DNA of 11,708 nucleotides from Ruminococcus sp. UBA1780 (GCA_002315235.1 DCGK01000124.1:1-11708), one strand, 5' to 3'. Numbered from the stretch's first letter, positions 1 to 7,919 are shown. The notes: a model not told the origin generated them from the letters alone. Numbers and translations: made by a program.

Positions 1-2243
1 TTGTTCTTGCAGGTGCAGGAAGCGGCAAAACAACGGTTATTGTCAACAGAATCGCCAACCTTATTAATTTCGGCGATGCATATTACGGTGGAAATCAGAC
101 AATAATTAATGATGATGATGAAAAATTTCTGCGTGACTATGCAGAGGGCAAAACAGATGATTTTGAAACTCTGCGTGATATTGTCGCAGTAAATCCTGTC
201 AAGCCGTGGAATATCCTCGCTATAACCTTCACAAACAAGGCGGCAGGCGAACTGAGAGAGCGTCTCTCTGCAATGCTTGGCGAGGATGCAATGAATATAA
301 ATGCCGCAACCTTCCATTCAGCCTGCGTGAGAATCCTACGCAGTGAAATAGAGGCAATGGGCTATGGCAGAGATTTCACTATATACGATTCCGATGACAG
401 CCAGCGTATGATAAAGTCGGTTATGGCTGAAATTGACGTTTCCGAGAAGAATTTTTCACCGAGGTCTGTTCTCAGTGAAATAAGCGTGGCAAAGGATCAG
501 ATGATAACTCCTGCACAGATGAAGGATGATGCAGGACAGGACTATCGCAAAAAGGTTATTGCCAAGATTTACGCTCTCTATCAGCAGAGAATGAAAGCAG
601 CTAATGCTCTTGACTTTGACGATATTCTCACGGTAACCACCGAGCTTTTCGAGAATTTCCCCGATGTTCTTGAAAAGTACAGAAACCGCTATAAATACAT
701 TATGGTTGACGAGTATCAGGATACCAACCATGTTCAGTTCAGGCTTGTTTCGCTTCTTTCAGGCGGACACGGAAATCTCTGCGTAGTTGGTGATGATGAC
801 CAGAGTATCTACAAGTTCAGAGGAGCAAATATCGAGAATATTCTCGGATTTGAGGCTCAGTTCAGCGGAGCAAAGGTTATCCGCCTTGAACAGAATTACC
901 GCTCAACCCAGACCATTCTTGATGCGGCAAATTCCGTAATCGGAAACAATGTTGGCAGAAAGGAGAAAAAACTCTGGACAGCAGGCGGAAAGGGCGAAAA
1001 AATCTACTGGTACAAGGCTTCTGACGAAACCGATGAGGCAAATTTTGTTGCACAGACTATTCAGGAAGCATATAAGAAAACAGGCTCATACAGCGACAAT
1101 GCTGTTCTTTACAGAATGAATGCACAGTCCAACGCAATCGAAAGAATGCTTGTTAAATGCGGAATTCCGTACCGCATCTACGGCGGTATGCGTTTCTATG
1201 ACCGTAAGGAAATCAAGGACGTAACAGCCTATATGAGTTTTATCAATAATCCGAATGACGTTCTGCGTTTTCAGAGAATAATCAACGAGCCAAAGCGTGG
1301 AATAGGTGATTCAACAGTTGCACTCATTGAAGATATCAGCCGTGACCTTAGAATTTCACCTCTTGAGGTAATGAAAACCTGTGAAGAGTATGCTCCTCTT
1401 TCAAAGAAAACAAAGGTACTCAAGGAAGCTTACTCTATGTTTGAGTATCTCACACAGAAGGCAGATGAACTTCCGATTGATGAATTCCTTGACGAGCTTC
1501 TTGAAAAAACAGGCTACCTTGACTCTCTTAAATCACTTGAAAACGGTGACAGCAAAATAGAGAACGTTCAGGAACTTCGTTCAACTATAGTACAGTATAT
1601 CAACGATGCGGAAGAACCTTCTCTCAGTGGATTCCTTGAGGAAGTCGCACTCTATACCGAAGCTGACCGTGATGACGGAAACGGTGACAAGGTAACGCTT
1701 ATGACCGTACATTCCGCAAAGGGACTTGAATATAAAAACATATTCGTTATCGGTATGGAGGACGGAATTTTCCCAAGTTCACGTTCATTTGACAACGATG
1801 CCGATATGGAGGAGGAACGCCGTCTTGCATATGTTGCGATAACCCGTGCCAAAGAGCAGCTTTACCTCACAAATGCAGGAAGCAGAATGCTTTTCGGACA
1901 GACACAGAGAAACATAACCTCACGCTTTTTGAAGGAAATTGATTCTTCACTTATCGAAAAGCACAGGAATGAGGCTGTGTCGGGAATAAAATCTGACAAA
2001 AAAGCCTTTACTGAGGTTCAGTCAGCTTCGCTTCAGCAGCAGCTTGCGAGAAACAAGAGCCATCCGGTGACAAAGTCCGCTGATACCTATTCAGCAGGTG
2101 AGCGTGTTGCACATAATATTTTCGGAGAGGGAACAATAGTCTCTGTAAAGCCGATGGCAAACGACTTTATGCTTGAAATCGCCTTTGAAAAGGTCGGAAC
2201 AAAAAAGATTATGGCAAACTTTGCAAAGCTCAGAAAGCTTTGA
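1..2243 (+). CDS. pcrA: ATP-dependent DNA helicase PcrA/UvrD, 5'-truncated
   Basis: This is a superfamily 1A 3'-5' helicase of DNA repair and rolling-circle replication. The reading frame is open from position 3, so the gene enters from outside the window and the ATG at 273 is internal. Seen in order: Walker A GAGSGKT (12-32), motif Ia ITFTNKAA just before 273, Walker B VDEYQDT (705-725), motif III GDDDQSIYKFRG, motif IV QNYRSTQ, motif V TVHSAKGLEYKN, and motif VI YVAITRAKEQ near 1830-1860. The last 45-50 residues (GERVAHNIFGEGTIVSV...) match the C-terminal Tudor-like module that PcrA uses to contact RNA polymerase; this separates it from RecB- or Rep-type relatives. Compared with remembered PcrA sequences only about 25-30 N-terminal codons are missing. 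An extra acidic stretch of about 40 residues lies between Walker A and motif Ia. Pyruvate kinase follows after 29 bases. Confidence 0.95.
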   Translation, partial: VLAGAGSGKTTVIVNRIANLINFGDAYYGGNQTIINDDDEKFLRDYAEGKTDDFETLRDIVAVNPVKPWNILAITFTNKAAGELRERLSAMLGEDAMNINAATFHSACVRILRSEIEAMGYGRDFTIYDSDDSQRMIKSVMAEIDVSEKNFSPRSVLSEISVAKDQMITPAQMKDDAGQDYRKKVIAKIYALYQQRMKAANALDFDDILTVTTELFENFPDVLEKYRNRYKYIMVDEYQDTNHVQFRLVSLLSGGHGNLCVVGDDDQSIYKFRGANIENILGFEAQFSGAKVIRLEQNYRSTQTILDAANSVIGNNVGRKEKKLWTAGGKGEKIYWYKASDETDEANFVAQTIQEAYKKTGSYSDNAVLYRMNAQSNAIERMLVKCGIPYRIYGGMRFYDRKEIKDVTAYMSFINNPNDVLRFQRIINEPKRGIGDSTVALIEDISRDLRISPLEVMKTCEEYAPLSKKTKVLKEAYSMFEYLTQKADELPIDEFLDELLEKTGYLDSLKSLENGDSKIENVQELRSTIVQYINDAEEPSLSGFLEEVALYTEADRDDGNGDKVTLMTVHSAKGLEYKNIFVIGMEDGIFPSSRSFDNDADMEEERRLAYVAITRAKEQLYLTNAGSRMLFGQTQRNITSRFLKEIDSSLIEKHRNEAVSGIKSDKKAFTEVQSASLQQQLARNKSHPVTKSADTYSAGERVAHNIFGEGTIVSVKPMANDFMLEIAFEKVGTKKIMANFAKLRKL

Positions 2244-2257
2244 ACAATTTTATATTA

Positions 2258-2264
2258 ACAGGAG
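2258..2264 (+). promoter_or_regulatory. Ribosome binding site of pyruvate kinase
   Basis: AACAGGAG-type Shine-Dalgarno sequence with GGAG at 2261-2264, eight bases before the ATG at 2273. It decides the start in favour of that ATG over an in-frame TTG at 2240 that overlaps the end of pcrA and would add 11 residues with no family counterpart. Confidence 0.8.
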
Positions 2265-2272
2265 TATTATTT

Positions 2273-3709
2273 ATGAGAAAAACCAAGATAGTCTGCACTA
2301 TAGGTCCTGCAACAGATGACGAAAATACCATGCGTGAGCTTATGCTCGCAGGTATGAATGTAGCACGTTTCAACTTCTCACACGGAGACTATGAAACTCA
2401 CGAAAAGAGACTCAGAGTAATCGAAAAACTCAGAAAAGAGCTTGATCTTCCGATTGCGACACTTCTTGATACAAAAGGTCCTGAAATACGTCTCGGAAAA
2501 TTTGAAAATGACAAGCCTGTTGAAATTTATGACGGTGATATATATACTCTCACAACAGAGGATTGTCTCTGTACAGACAAAATCGGCTCTGTAAGCTTCA
2601 AGAAGCTTCCGAGAGATGTAAGTGCAGGAACAAGAATTCTCATCAATGACGGTGTAATCGAACTTCTTGCCGAAAAGGTTTCGGGTAATGAAATTACCTG
2701 CCGTGTAATTCACGGAGGAATACTTTCTAATAATAAGGGTATCAATGTTCCGGGAGTTCAGCTTTCGATGCCTTATCTCAGCGAACGTGATATGGATGAC
2801 CTTGAATTCGGCGCAAAAATGGGTTTTGACTTCATCGCCGCAAGCTTTGTTCGTTCAGCGGCAGATATCAATTATCTCAGAAAATTCACTCAGAGCCTCG
2901 GCTGGTTTGATGTACGCATTATCGCTAAGATTGAAAATATCGACGGAGTTAACAATATTGACGAAATCCTTGAAGCCGCTGACGGAATTATGGTTGCAAG
3001 AGGTGATATGGGTGTTGAAATTCCGTTTGAGCAGATTCCTGCTATTCAGAAAACAATCATCCACAAGGGATATAATGCAGGAAAGCAGGTTATTACCGCA
3101 ACCCAGATGCTTGAATCAATGATAACCAACCCACGTCCTACCCGTGCTGAGATAACAGACGTAGCAAATGCCATCTATGACGGTACAAGTGCTATAATGC
3201 TTTCCGGTGAAACAGCCGCAGGTGCATATCCTGTTGAAGCGGTAAAGACAATGGCTCTTATTGCAAAGACCACTGAGGACAACATCAACTACAGAAGAAG
3301 ATTCAATGAGAGACACTCTGACCCGAATGGAAACATTGCAGAAGCAATTGCTCACGCAACAGTAACTACAGCCCATGACCTCAATGCAAGAGCAATAATC
3401 ACCGTATCACTCGGCGGACAGACAGCACGTCTTATCTCAAAGTATCGTCCATCCTGTCCGATTATAAGCTGTACAATGAGCGAGGTTGTATGCCGTCAGA
3501 TGAATATGAGTTGGGGAGTAATTCCGTTCATCATCACAGAAAAGACCTCAACAGATGAACTTTTCTCAGCAGCTGTTGAAGCGGCAGAGTCTCACCGACT
3601 TGTTCAGGACGGTGACCTTGTTGCAATAACCGCAGGAGTGCCGCTCGGAATATCAGGAACAACAAATCTTATGAAGGTTGAAAAAATAGGCGGAAACAGA
3701 ATTAAGTAA
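2273..3709 (+). CDS. pyk: Pyruvate kinase
   Basis: Cytoplasmic enzyme that converts phosphoenolpyruvate and ADP to pyruvate and ATP, the last step of glycolysis. The 478-residue product begins MRKTKIVCTIGPA, as the family does. Active-site residues visible: R32, N34, S36 and H37 in ARFNFSHG; LLDTKGPEIRLG at 64-75; K219 in IIAKIEN; metal ligands E221 and D245 (ARGDMG); and the ATQMLESM segment at 276-283. The small B domain lies at roughly 71-167 and the C-terminal allosteric domain from about 350. The chain stops at the standard length, without the extra PEP-utiliser-type domain of some Bacillus enzymes. Glu71 in TKGPE, with T67 and K68, is the pattern known from potassium-dependent pyruvate kinases. 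It probably shares a transcript with pcrA (29-base gap, no terminator between them) and ends at a strong hairpin terminator. Confidence 0.97.
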   Translation: MRKTKIVCTIGPATDDENTMRELMLAGMNVARFNFSHGDYETHEKRLRVIEKLRKELDLPIATLLDTKGPEIRLGKFENDKPVEIYDGDIYTLTTEDCLCTDKIGSVSFKKLPRDVSAGTRILINDGVIELLAEKVSGNEITCRVIHGGILSNNKGINVPGVQLSMPYLSERDMDDLEFGAKMGFDFIAASFVRSAADINYLRKFTQSLGWFDVRIIAKIENIDGVNNIDEILEAADGIMVARGDMGVEIPFEQIPAIQKTIIHKGYNAGKQVITATQMLESMITNPRPTRAEITDVANAIYDGTSAIMLSGETAAGAYPVEAVKTMALIAKTTEDNINYRRRFNERHSDPNGNIAEAIAHATVTTAHDLNARAIITVSLGGQTARLISKYRPSCPIISCTMSEVVCRQMNMSWGVIPFIITEKTSTDELFSAAVEAAESHRLVQDGDLVAITAGVPLGISGTTNLMKVEKIGGNRIK

Positions 3710-3718
3710 TAAGCAGAC

Positions 3719-3760
3719 AAAAAAGGGTATCTGAAAATTTTCAGATACCCTTAATTTTTA
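3719..3760. terminator. Bidirectional rho-independent terminator between pyk and the xyloglucanase gene
   Basis: A perfect 15-bp inverted repeat (arms 3723-3737 and 3738-3752, AAGGGTATCTGAAAA and its complement). Six A's precede it on the left (3719-3724), which read as a U-run on the minus strand, and AATTTTTA follows on the right. It sits between two convergent stop codons, so it can end both transcripts. Confidence 0.9.
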
Positions 3761-3764
3761 TTAA

Positions 3765-6524
3765 TCAGGACTCAGGAAGTTCCTTAATGAGCTTGATGAG
3801 GTATTTCTGGATGGAGAGTGCATCCAATGGGGTAAGTCCGTTGCCGTTTTCGTTAACGTCAGCGTTCAGTTCACCCTGTTTAGTGATATGGTTTTCGTTT
3901 TTACCATTAACACCATAAGTATCAGGAGCAGCGATTGACTGAAGAATGAGAATAGCATCTGAAAGGTTAACTGTCTTGTCACAGTTAGCATCTCCCCAGA
4001 AAATGTCACCTGATGCAGTAGGCTTAGCTGATGTAGTTGTTGAACCAGGCTTAGCAGTGGTAGTTGATGTTGTAGTAGCAATAGGCTTGGCAGTAGTTGT
4101 TGTGGAAACAGGAGGCTTATCACCTGAAGCAAGCTGACCGTAAACGATACCGCATCCTACAGTTGACATGTACATTGTACCGAATTCGTTCATATCGCCG
4201 CAGATGTAGTTACCGTTACCTGTACCGCCGAAGAGGTGATCAGTATTTATGCATACCCATGTCTTGCCGGCATCTGTTGAACGGTAAATTCCGTCAGGAT
4301 CATTGTCTGTTGGTCTTCCGAATACGAAGAGAGTATTTGGACCGCCTGCCTTTTCAGGTGCACCGTAACCGATACACTTAGCATACTTCATGCTGTCAAG
4401 GTGTTCCATCTTTGTTCCGTTTTCAGAGAAAACATATACGCCATAGTTACTTGCTGCAACTGCTACTGTACCCTTGCTTATATATGCAAGGTCACATGTA
4501 TGTTCATACATCCATGTGAGATCCCAGCCATACATACATACCTGAGTTTCCTTGAATGTTGCACCGTAGTCGCTGCTTACATAGAATGAGTAGTGAGCCT
4601 CATCAAGTGTAGGTTCCTTCTTGTCCTTAACTGATGACCAGTATTCGTTGTATGTTGCGCCCCATGCATAAACCATCTTAGGGTCTTCAAGATCAACGAG
4701 AGTGTATGTTCCGTAGTTTGCATCTATGCCGCCGCACTGCTTCCATGTTTTGCCCCAGTCATCTGAATAGAAAGCTGCGCCCTTCTTTGGTGAGTTGAAT
4801 ACTCTGTATTTTCCCTTTGCTGTTTCTGTAATTGAAAGCTTGCCGCCTGTAGCCTTAGGATCAAAAGCTGTCCATGTCTTGCCGGCATCAAGTGAATAAA
4901 AGCCTGTTCCCTTGTTATTGCCGTCACCTTCTGCAGTTCTTGCCATTACTTTCGGATCTGAAGGACAGTATGCAATAGCTGAAGTTGAACCCATATTAGG
5001 CTTGTACTGTTCAGGAATTTCGTCCTTGTCCTTGTGAATAAATCCGTCATAGTCACCGATAGCTGAGAAGTTGTCGCCGCCAGGAACACTTACAAAGTCA
5101 AGGCTTACACATTCTTCAACGCCGTCAGGCTGGAAGTAGAACTGAATATCCTTCTCTGCCCATGCATTGTCACACGCAAATACACCGTTACCTGATGTAA
5201 GGAGAAGTCTGTCGCCTTCAGGATCTCTAGGGTCGATCAGGATACCGCTTCCCCAGTGACAAGCCTTGCCGTAAATCCAGTCATAGCCGTTTATTCCCAT
5301 AGGAAGTGATGAGAACTTCTTTACGCCCTTGCCTGTTGAGTAATCTGTCTCACCCTGGCCAGGTGTAATGTCCTGCCATGTCTTGCCGCCGTCAGCTGAA
5401 CGGAAGAAATGATCTCCCCAGGCAATTGTGTCATCTGTCCATTCCTCGCCGAACCACTGGTCTGACCACATACCGCATGTACGTGCGAACATCTTGTTCG
5501 GATCATTTTTATCGACTTCAATCATACCGATTGAGTTCTTTAAAGGAAGCTGTTCAACAGTTCCTGTTTTAATATTGTACTTGAAAGCACCGCCTGATGC
5601 ACCTGCGAAAGCAAGTCCTCCGATATATGTGAAGAAGAGATTTCCGTTGTGGTCACTTGTGATTGAAAGCGGATAGTTTTCATTCGGAAGAGCCTTGATA
5701 GGTTCAAACTTGTCATCCTTAACGCTCGCAACGTGAATGTTAGCCTGTCCTGTAACAGATGTGCCGACATAAACCTTTCCGCCTTCTATATATACGCATC
5801 CGATACCGTTCTGCTGATTGTAAAGCTTGTCCGGTTCAGAGCCTCTTACCATGTTGTCTGTCCATGACGGATACTTGAGTTCGCCCGGGAAAAGTCCGAG
5901 AGAATCATAGCTCATTACTGACTTCCATGTCTTGCCGCCGTCTGTTGACTTGATAAGAGCAGACCCCTTTGCTGATGTAACGTCACCACCTGCATAGATT
6001 GTGTTCGGATCATCAGGGTCAACAGCGATTGGTTCAATACATTCACGACCGTCACCGTTTCCGTGAACCTGGATAAGATCAGTAACGTCAACTTCTGTGA
6101 ATGTTTCACCGCCGTCAGTAGTCTTGAAGATTACTGTCTTTGCGTTTGAGAAGTAAGCACATCCGCAGAGGAAGTATGCTGTCATGTCATCTGTCGGGTC
6201 AATTGCGATACCCTTGCAGCTGAGAAGACCTCTGTCTGCATCTGTGATAAAGTCAAAAATCTGAACCCATCTGTTTCTGTCATAGTCATATCTGTAGCAT
6301 CCGCCAACGTCAGTACGGAGATACATTTCCTTCTGTCCTGTTACAATACCTGATACAAATCCGGCACCGCCCATACGAAGTGTATCCCATTCGTATGATA
6401 CGGAATCAGCTGCGTTTATAATGTCTCTTCTTGAGCTGTCTGAAAGTACATTAAAAACACTGAGTGAAAGAGCTGCAGCTGCAGTAAAAGCCACTGCCCT
6501 TTTTCTAAAAGTAACTAAATTCAT
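3765..6524 (-). CDS. Secreted cellulosomal xyloglucanase: GH74 catalytic module plus dockerin
   Basis: Predicted extracellular endo-xyloglucanase of glycoside hydrolase family 74, cutting the beta-1,4-glucan backbone of plant xyloglucan. From the ATG at 6524 the protein has 919 residues. Residues 1-40 form a signal peptide (FRKR, then AVAFTAAAALSLSVFNVL), probably cleaved near INA/ADS. The catalytic module spans about 44-800: GGAGFVSGI at 52-60, LRTDVGG with the likely catalytic Asp72, and GDYDGF with the likely second Asp491; the spacing fits characterised GH74 enzymes. At least seven Asp-box repeats of the S-x-D-x-G-x-T-W type (for example STDGGKTW 193-200) mark its two seven-bladed propellers. 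A Thr/Pro linker (about 803-838) leads to the dockerin. An upstream in-frame ATG at 6578 is less likely because it has no ribosome site and adds residues ahead of the signal peptide. Substrate preference is inferred from family. Confidence 0.95.
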   Translation of the reverse strand: MNLVTFRKRAVAFTAAAALSLSVFNVLSDSSRRDIINAADSVSYEWDTLRMGGAGFVSGIVTGQKEMYLRTDVGGCYRYDYDRNRWVQIFDFITDADRGLLSCKGIAIDPTDDMTAYFLCGCAYFSNAKTVIFKTTDGGETFTEVDVTDLIQVHGNGDGRECIEPIAVDPDDPNTIYAGGDVTSAKGSALIKSTDGGKTWKSVMSYDSLGLFPGELKYPSWTDNMVRGSEPDKLYNQQNGIGCVYIEGGKVYVGTSVTGQANIHVASVKDDKFEPIKALPNENYPLSITSDHNGNLFFTYIGGLAFAGASGGAFKYNIKTGTVEQLPLKNSIGMIEVDKNDPNKMFARTCGMWSDQWFGEEWTDDTIAWGDHFFRSADGGKTWQDITPGQGETDYSTGKGVKKFSSLPMGINGYDWIYGKACHWGSGILIDPRDPEGDRLLLTSGNGVFACDNAWAEKDIQFYFQPDGVEECVSLDFVSVPGGDNFSAIGDYDGFIHKDKDEIPEQYKPNMGSTSAIAYCPSDPKVMARTAEGDGNNKGTGFYSLDAGKTWTAFDPKATGGKLSITETAKGKYRVFNSPKKGAAFYSDDWGKTWKQCGGIDANYGTYTLVDLEDPKMVYAWGATYNEYWSSVKDKKEPTLDEAHYSFYVSSDYGATFKETQVCMYGWDLTWMYEHTCDLAYISKGTVAVAASNYGVYVFSENGTKMEHLDSMKYAKCIGYGAPEKAGGPNTLFVFGRPTDNDPDGIYRSTDAGKTWVCINTDHLFGGTGNGNYICGDMNEFGTMYMSTVGCGIVYGQLASGDKPPVSTTTTAKPIATTTSTTTAKPGSTTTSAKPTASGDIFWGDANCDKTVNLSDAILILQSIAAPDTYGVNGKNENHITKQGELNADVNENGNGLTPLDALSIQKYLIKLIKELPES
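3768..4010 (-). other. Dockerin type I-like module of the xyloglucanase
   Basis: Encodes residues 839-919. Repeat one is a canonical calcium loop, DANCDKTVNLSD (846-857), followed by an AILILQ helix. Repeat two is ADVNENGNGLTPLDALSIQKYL; its loop has Asn in place of an acidic residue at loop position 5 and one extra residue before the last Asp. The style resembles Ruminococcus flavefaciens dockerins and would anchor the enzyme to a cohesin-bearing scaffoldin. No cohesin or scaffoldin gene is in the window. Confidence 0.85.
4011..4118 (-). repeat. Thr/Pro-rich linker coding repeat
   Basis: Encodes residues 803-838 of the xyloglucanase, with imperfect repeats of a TTTAKP unit. This low-complexity stretch is typical of flexible and often glycosylated linkers between a catalytic module and a dockerin. 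Confidence 0.75.
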
Positions 6525-6534
6525 ACAATCATCG

Positions 6535-6541
6535 TTCCTTT
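6535..6541 (-). promoter_or_regulatory. Ribosome binding site of the xyloglucanase gene
   Basis: AAAGGAA on the minus strand, about 10-11 bases before the ATG at 6524-6522. The spacing is somewhat long, but it is the only good site, and it places the start immediately before the signal peptide. Confidence 0.65.
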
Positions 6542-6565
6542 CAAATACGGTTGAACTGATATTAT

Positions 6566-6616
6566 AGTAAACGTTCATTTACTGAAATATATAATTAAAC
6601 AAAGTGAACGTTTAAT
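6566..6616. promoter_or_regulatory. Inverted pair of TAAACGTTCA operator-like sites
   Basis: TAAACGTTCA at 6568-6577 is repeated in perfect inverted form, TGAACGTTTA, at 6605-6614. The centres of the AACGTT cores are 37 bp apart. Both lie in the predicted leader of the xyloglucanase, downstream of the start point, as repressor sites often do. CG-centred palindromes of this kind are typical of LacI-family regulators; the regulator is not in the window. Confidence 0.5.
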
Positions 6617-6618
6617 TA

Positions 6619-6720
6619 TGTATTCGTTTTCTTAATTAATTCTACATCATTTTCTTTTATTTGTCAAGTATTTGCAGTGATAAAGATGACAAATTACACA
6701 AATCCATGAATACGTTTTCT
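6619..6720. promoter_or_regulatory. Two near-identical cre-like sites flanking the xyloglucanase promoter
   Basis: TGTATTCGTTTTCT (6619-6632) and TGAATACGTTTTCT (6707-6720) differ at two of 14 bases. Each matches the CcpA catabolite site TGWAANCGNTNWCA except at two positions. The first overlaps the predicted transcription start and the second lies about 75 bases upstream, an arrangement suited to repression with looping. Catabolite control of a polysaccharide hydrolase would be expected biologically, but the assignment is inference. Confidence 0.45.
6639..6667 (-). promoter_or_regulatory. Sigma-A-type promoter of the xyloglucanase gene
   Basis: On the minus strand a perfect -35 box TTGACA (6667-6662) is followed, after exactly 17 bases, by TAGAAT (6644-6639). 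Transcription should begin near 6632, giving a leader of about 108 bases that carries three operator-like sites. A TATAAT-like sequence at 6566-6561 has no good -35 partner. Confidence 0.75.
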
Positions 6721-6758
6721 ACTAAAATTGTATTAAAAAATGTGCGCTGTATATAACT

Positions 6759-6804
6759 GAAAAAGAAAATCCGGACAGTAAGCTGATGTGCCCTGTCCGG
6801 ATTT
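6759..6804 (-). terminator. Rho-independent terminator of phosphofructokinase
   Basis: Perfect 12-bp stem AAATCCGGACAG (6767-6778) and CTGTCCGGATTT (6793-6804) with a 14-base loop. Read on the minus strand it is followed by TTTTCTTTTT, a good U-run. It lies about 33 bases after the pfk stop codon and insulates the xyloglucanase promoter. Confidence 0.85.
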
Positions 6805-6836
6805 AGTGTGTACTGAATTATGTCTTGCCGGTCTGC

Positions 6837-7919
6837 TTAATCACCAAAGGAAATGCCAAGATTCTTGGCTGTCTTTACAATCTGTCCTTCAGGATCAACA
6901 AACTTTGTAAGTCCTGCAATGTCATCAAGTCTGTTTGCAGTTACTACTGAATTAACCATAGCAACTGTCTTGCCGTAATCTTCCTTCTTAATAAGTTCAG
7001 CTGCATGAACGCCGAACTTTGTAGCAAGAATTCTGTCATACGCTGAAGGTGAACCGCCTCTTAGCATATGTCCCGGAACGCATACTCTTGATTCAATACC
7101 TGTAGCAGCCTGAACCTGAGCAGCAATTCTTGAAGTAGCAGTGAGAATACCTGCATCCGCTCTCTTCTTTGCTCTTTCCTTCTTCTTCATCTTTGCTTCC
7201 TCAGTATCGTATGCACCTTCGGCAACAGCAACTATTGAGAAGCCCTTTCCTGACTCAGCTCTCTTAATCAGTGATTCAGCAACCTTGTCAATATCGTAAG
7301 GAATTTCAGGGATAAGAATAACATCGGCGCCGCCTGCAATACCTGCATTTACAGTGAGCCAGCCGGCCTTGTTGCCCATTATCTCACAGAAAAGAATTCT
7401 TGAATGGCTTGCTGCTGTTGTGTGAAGTCTGTCAATTGCATCCGTTGCAATATCAACTGCAGTATGGAATCCGAATGTTACGTCTGTACCGTAAATATCA
7501 TTGTCTATTGTTTTAGGAAGTCCGATAACATTAAGACCTTCATCAGCAAGAAGCTTTGATGTCTTGTGTGTTCCGTTTCCGCCGAGAGTAAGGAGACAGT
7601 CAAGCTTCTGCTTTTTGTATGTCGCCTTCATATTTTTTACCTTGTCAACATTGTCCTCACCGATTACAGTCATCATCTTGAATGGCTGTCTCTTGGTGCC
7701 GAGAATAGTACCGCCCTGAGTAAGAATTCCTGAGAATTCGGAAGGATCCATATCTCTCGCGATATTGTTGATAAGACCATAGTAACCGTTCTGTATACCG
7801 ACAATCTGCACATTGTCCTCTCCGAAAGTCTCGAAGCAGGCCTTTGCCACTCCACGGATTGTTGCATTGAGGCCCGGACAGTCGCCGCCGCTTGTAAGTA
7901 TACCAATTCTTCTCTTCAT
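6837..7919 (-). CDS. pfkA: 6-phosphofructokinase (group III type, probably ATP-dependent)
   Basis: Cytoplasmic glycolytic enzyme that phosphorylates fructose 6-phosphate to fructose 1,6-bisphosphate. The 360-residue chain shows SGGDCPGLN (10-18) for donor binding, LGGNGTHKT (112-120), PKTIDND (135-141) with the catalytic Asp139, MGNKAGWL (181-188), PEIPYD (204-209) and GHMLRGGSPSAYDR (283-296). The two residues that predict the phosphoryl donor correspond to E. coli Gly104 and Gly124. Here they are Gly116 and Lys136, the pattern of ATP-using actinobacterial and trypanosomal enzymes; pyrophosphate users have Asp at the first position. The residue matching E. coli Asp103 is Asn115. A Lys/Arg-rich insert lies at about 240-256. 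The start is an ATG at 7919 with GGGGAT about nine bases upstream. It has its own terminator and probably its own promoter, though none was clear in the 164 bases before it. Confidence 0.93.
   Translation of the reverse strand: MKRRIGILTSGGDCPGLNATIRGVAKACFETFGEDNVQIVGIQNGYYGLINNIARDMDPSEFSGILTQGGTILGTKRQPFKMMTVIGEDNVDKVKNMKATYKKQKLDCLLTLGGNGTHKTSKLLADEGLNVIGLPKTIDNDIYGTDVTFGFHTAVDIATDAIDRLHTTAASHSRILFCEIMGNKAGWLTVNAGIAGGADVILIPEIPYDIDKVAESLIKRAESGKGFSIVAVAEGAYDTEEAKMKKKERAKKRADAGILTATSRIAAQVQAATGIESRVCVPGHMLRGGSPSAYDRILATKFGVHAAELIKKEDYGKTVAMVNSVVTANRLDDIAGLTKFVDPEGQIVKTAKNLGISFGD

Noticed and set aside
273..275. ATG at 273 as the start of the helicase gene.
   Set aside because: The same frame is open back to position 3 and encodes Walker A and motif Ia, without which the helicase would not work.
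4011..4118. Repetitive tract as a possible CRISPR or tandem-repeat locus.
   Set aside because: It is in-frame Thr/Pro linker coding sequence with no regular repeat-spacer structure.
3866..6109. Several open frames of 60-95 codons on both strands inside the xyloglucanase gene.
   Set aside because: They are antisense or off-frame shadows of a gene with clear domain content, have no ribosome sites and show repetitive composition caused by the Asp-box and linker repeats.
6525..6578. ATG at 6578 as the start of the xyloglucanase.
   Set aside because: It has no Shine-Dalgarno sequence, adds 18 residues before a normal signal peptide, and overlaps operator-like DNA.
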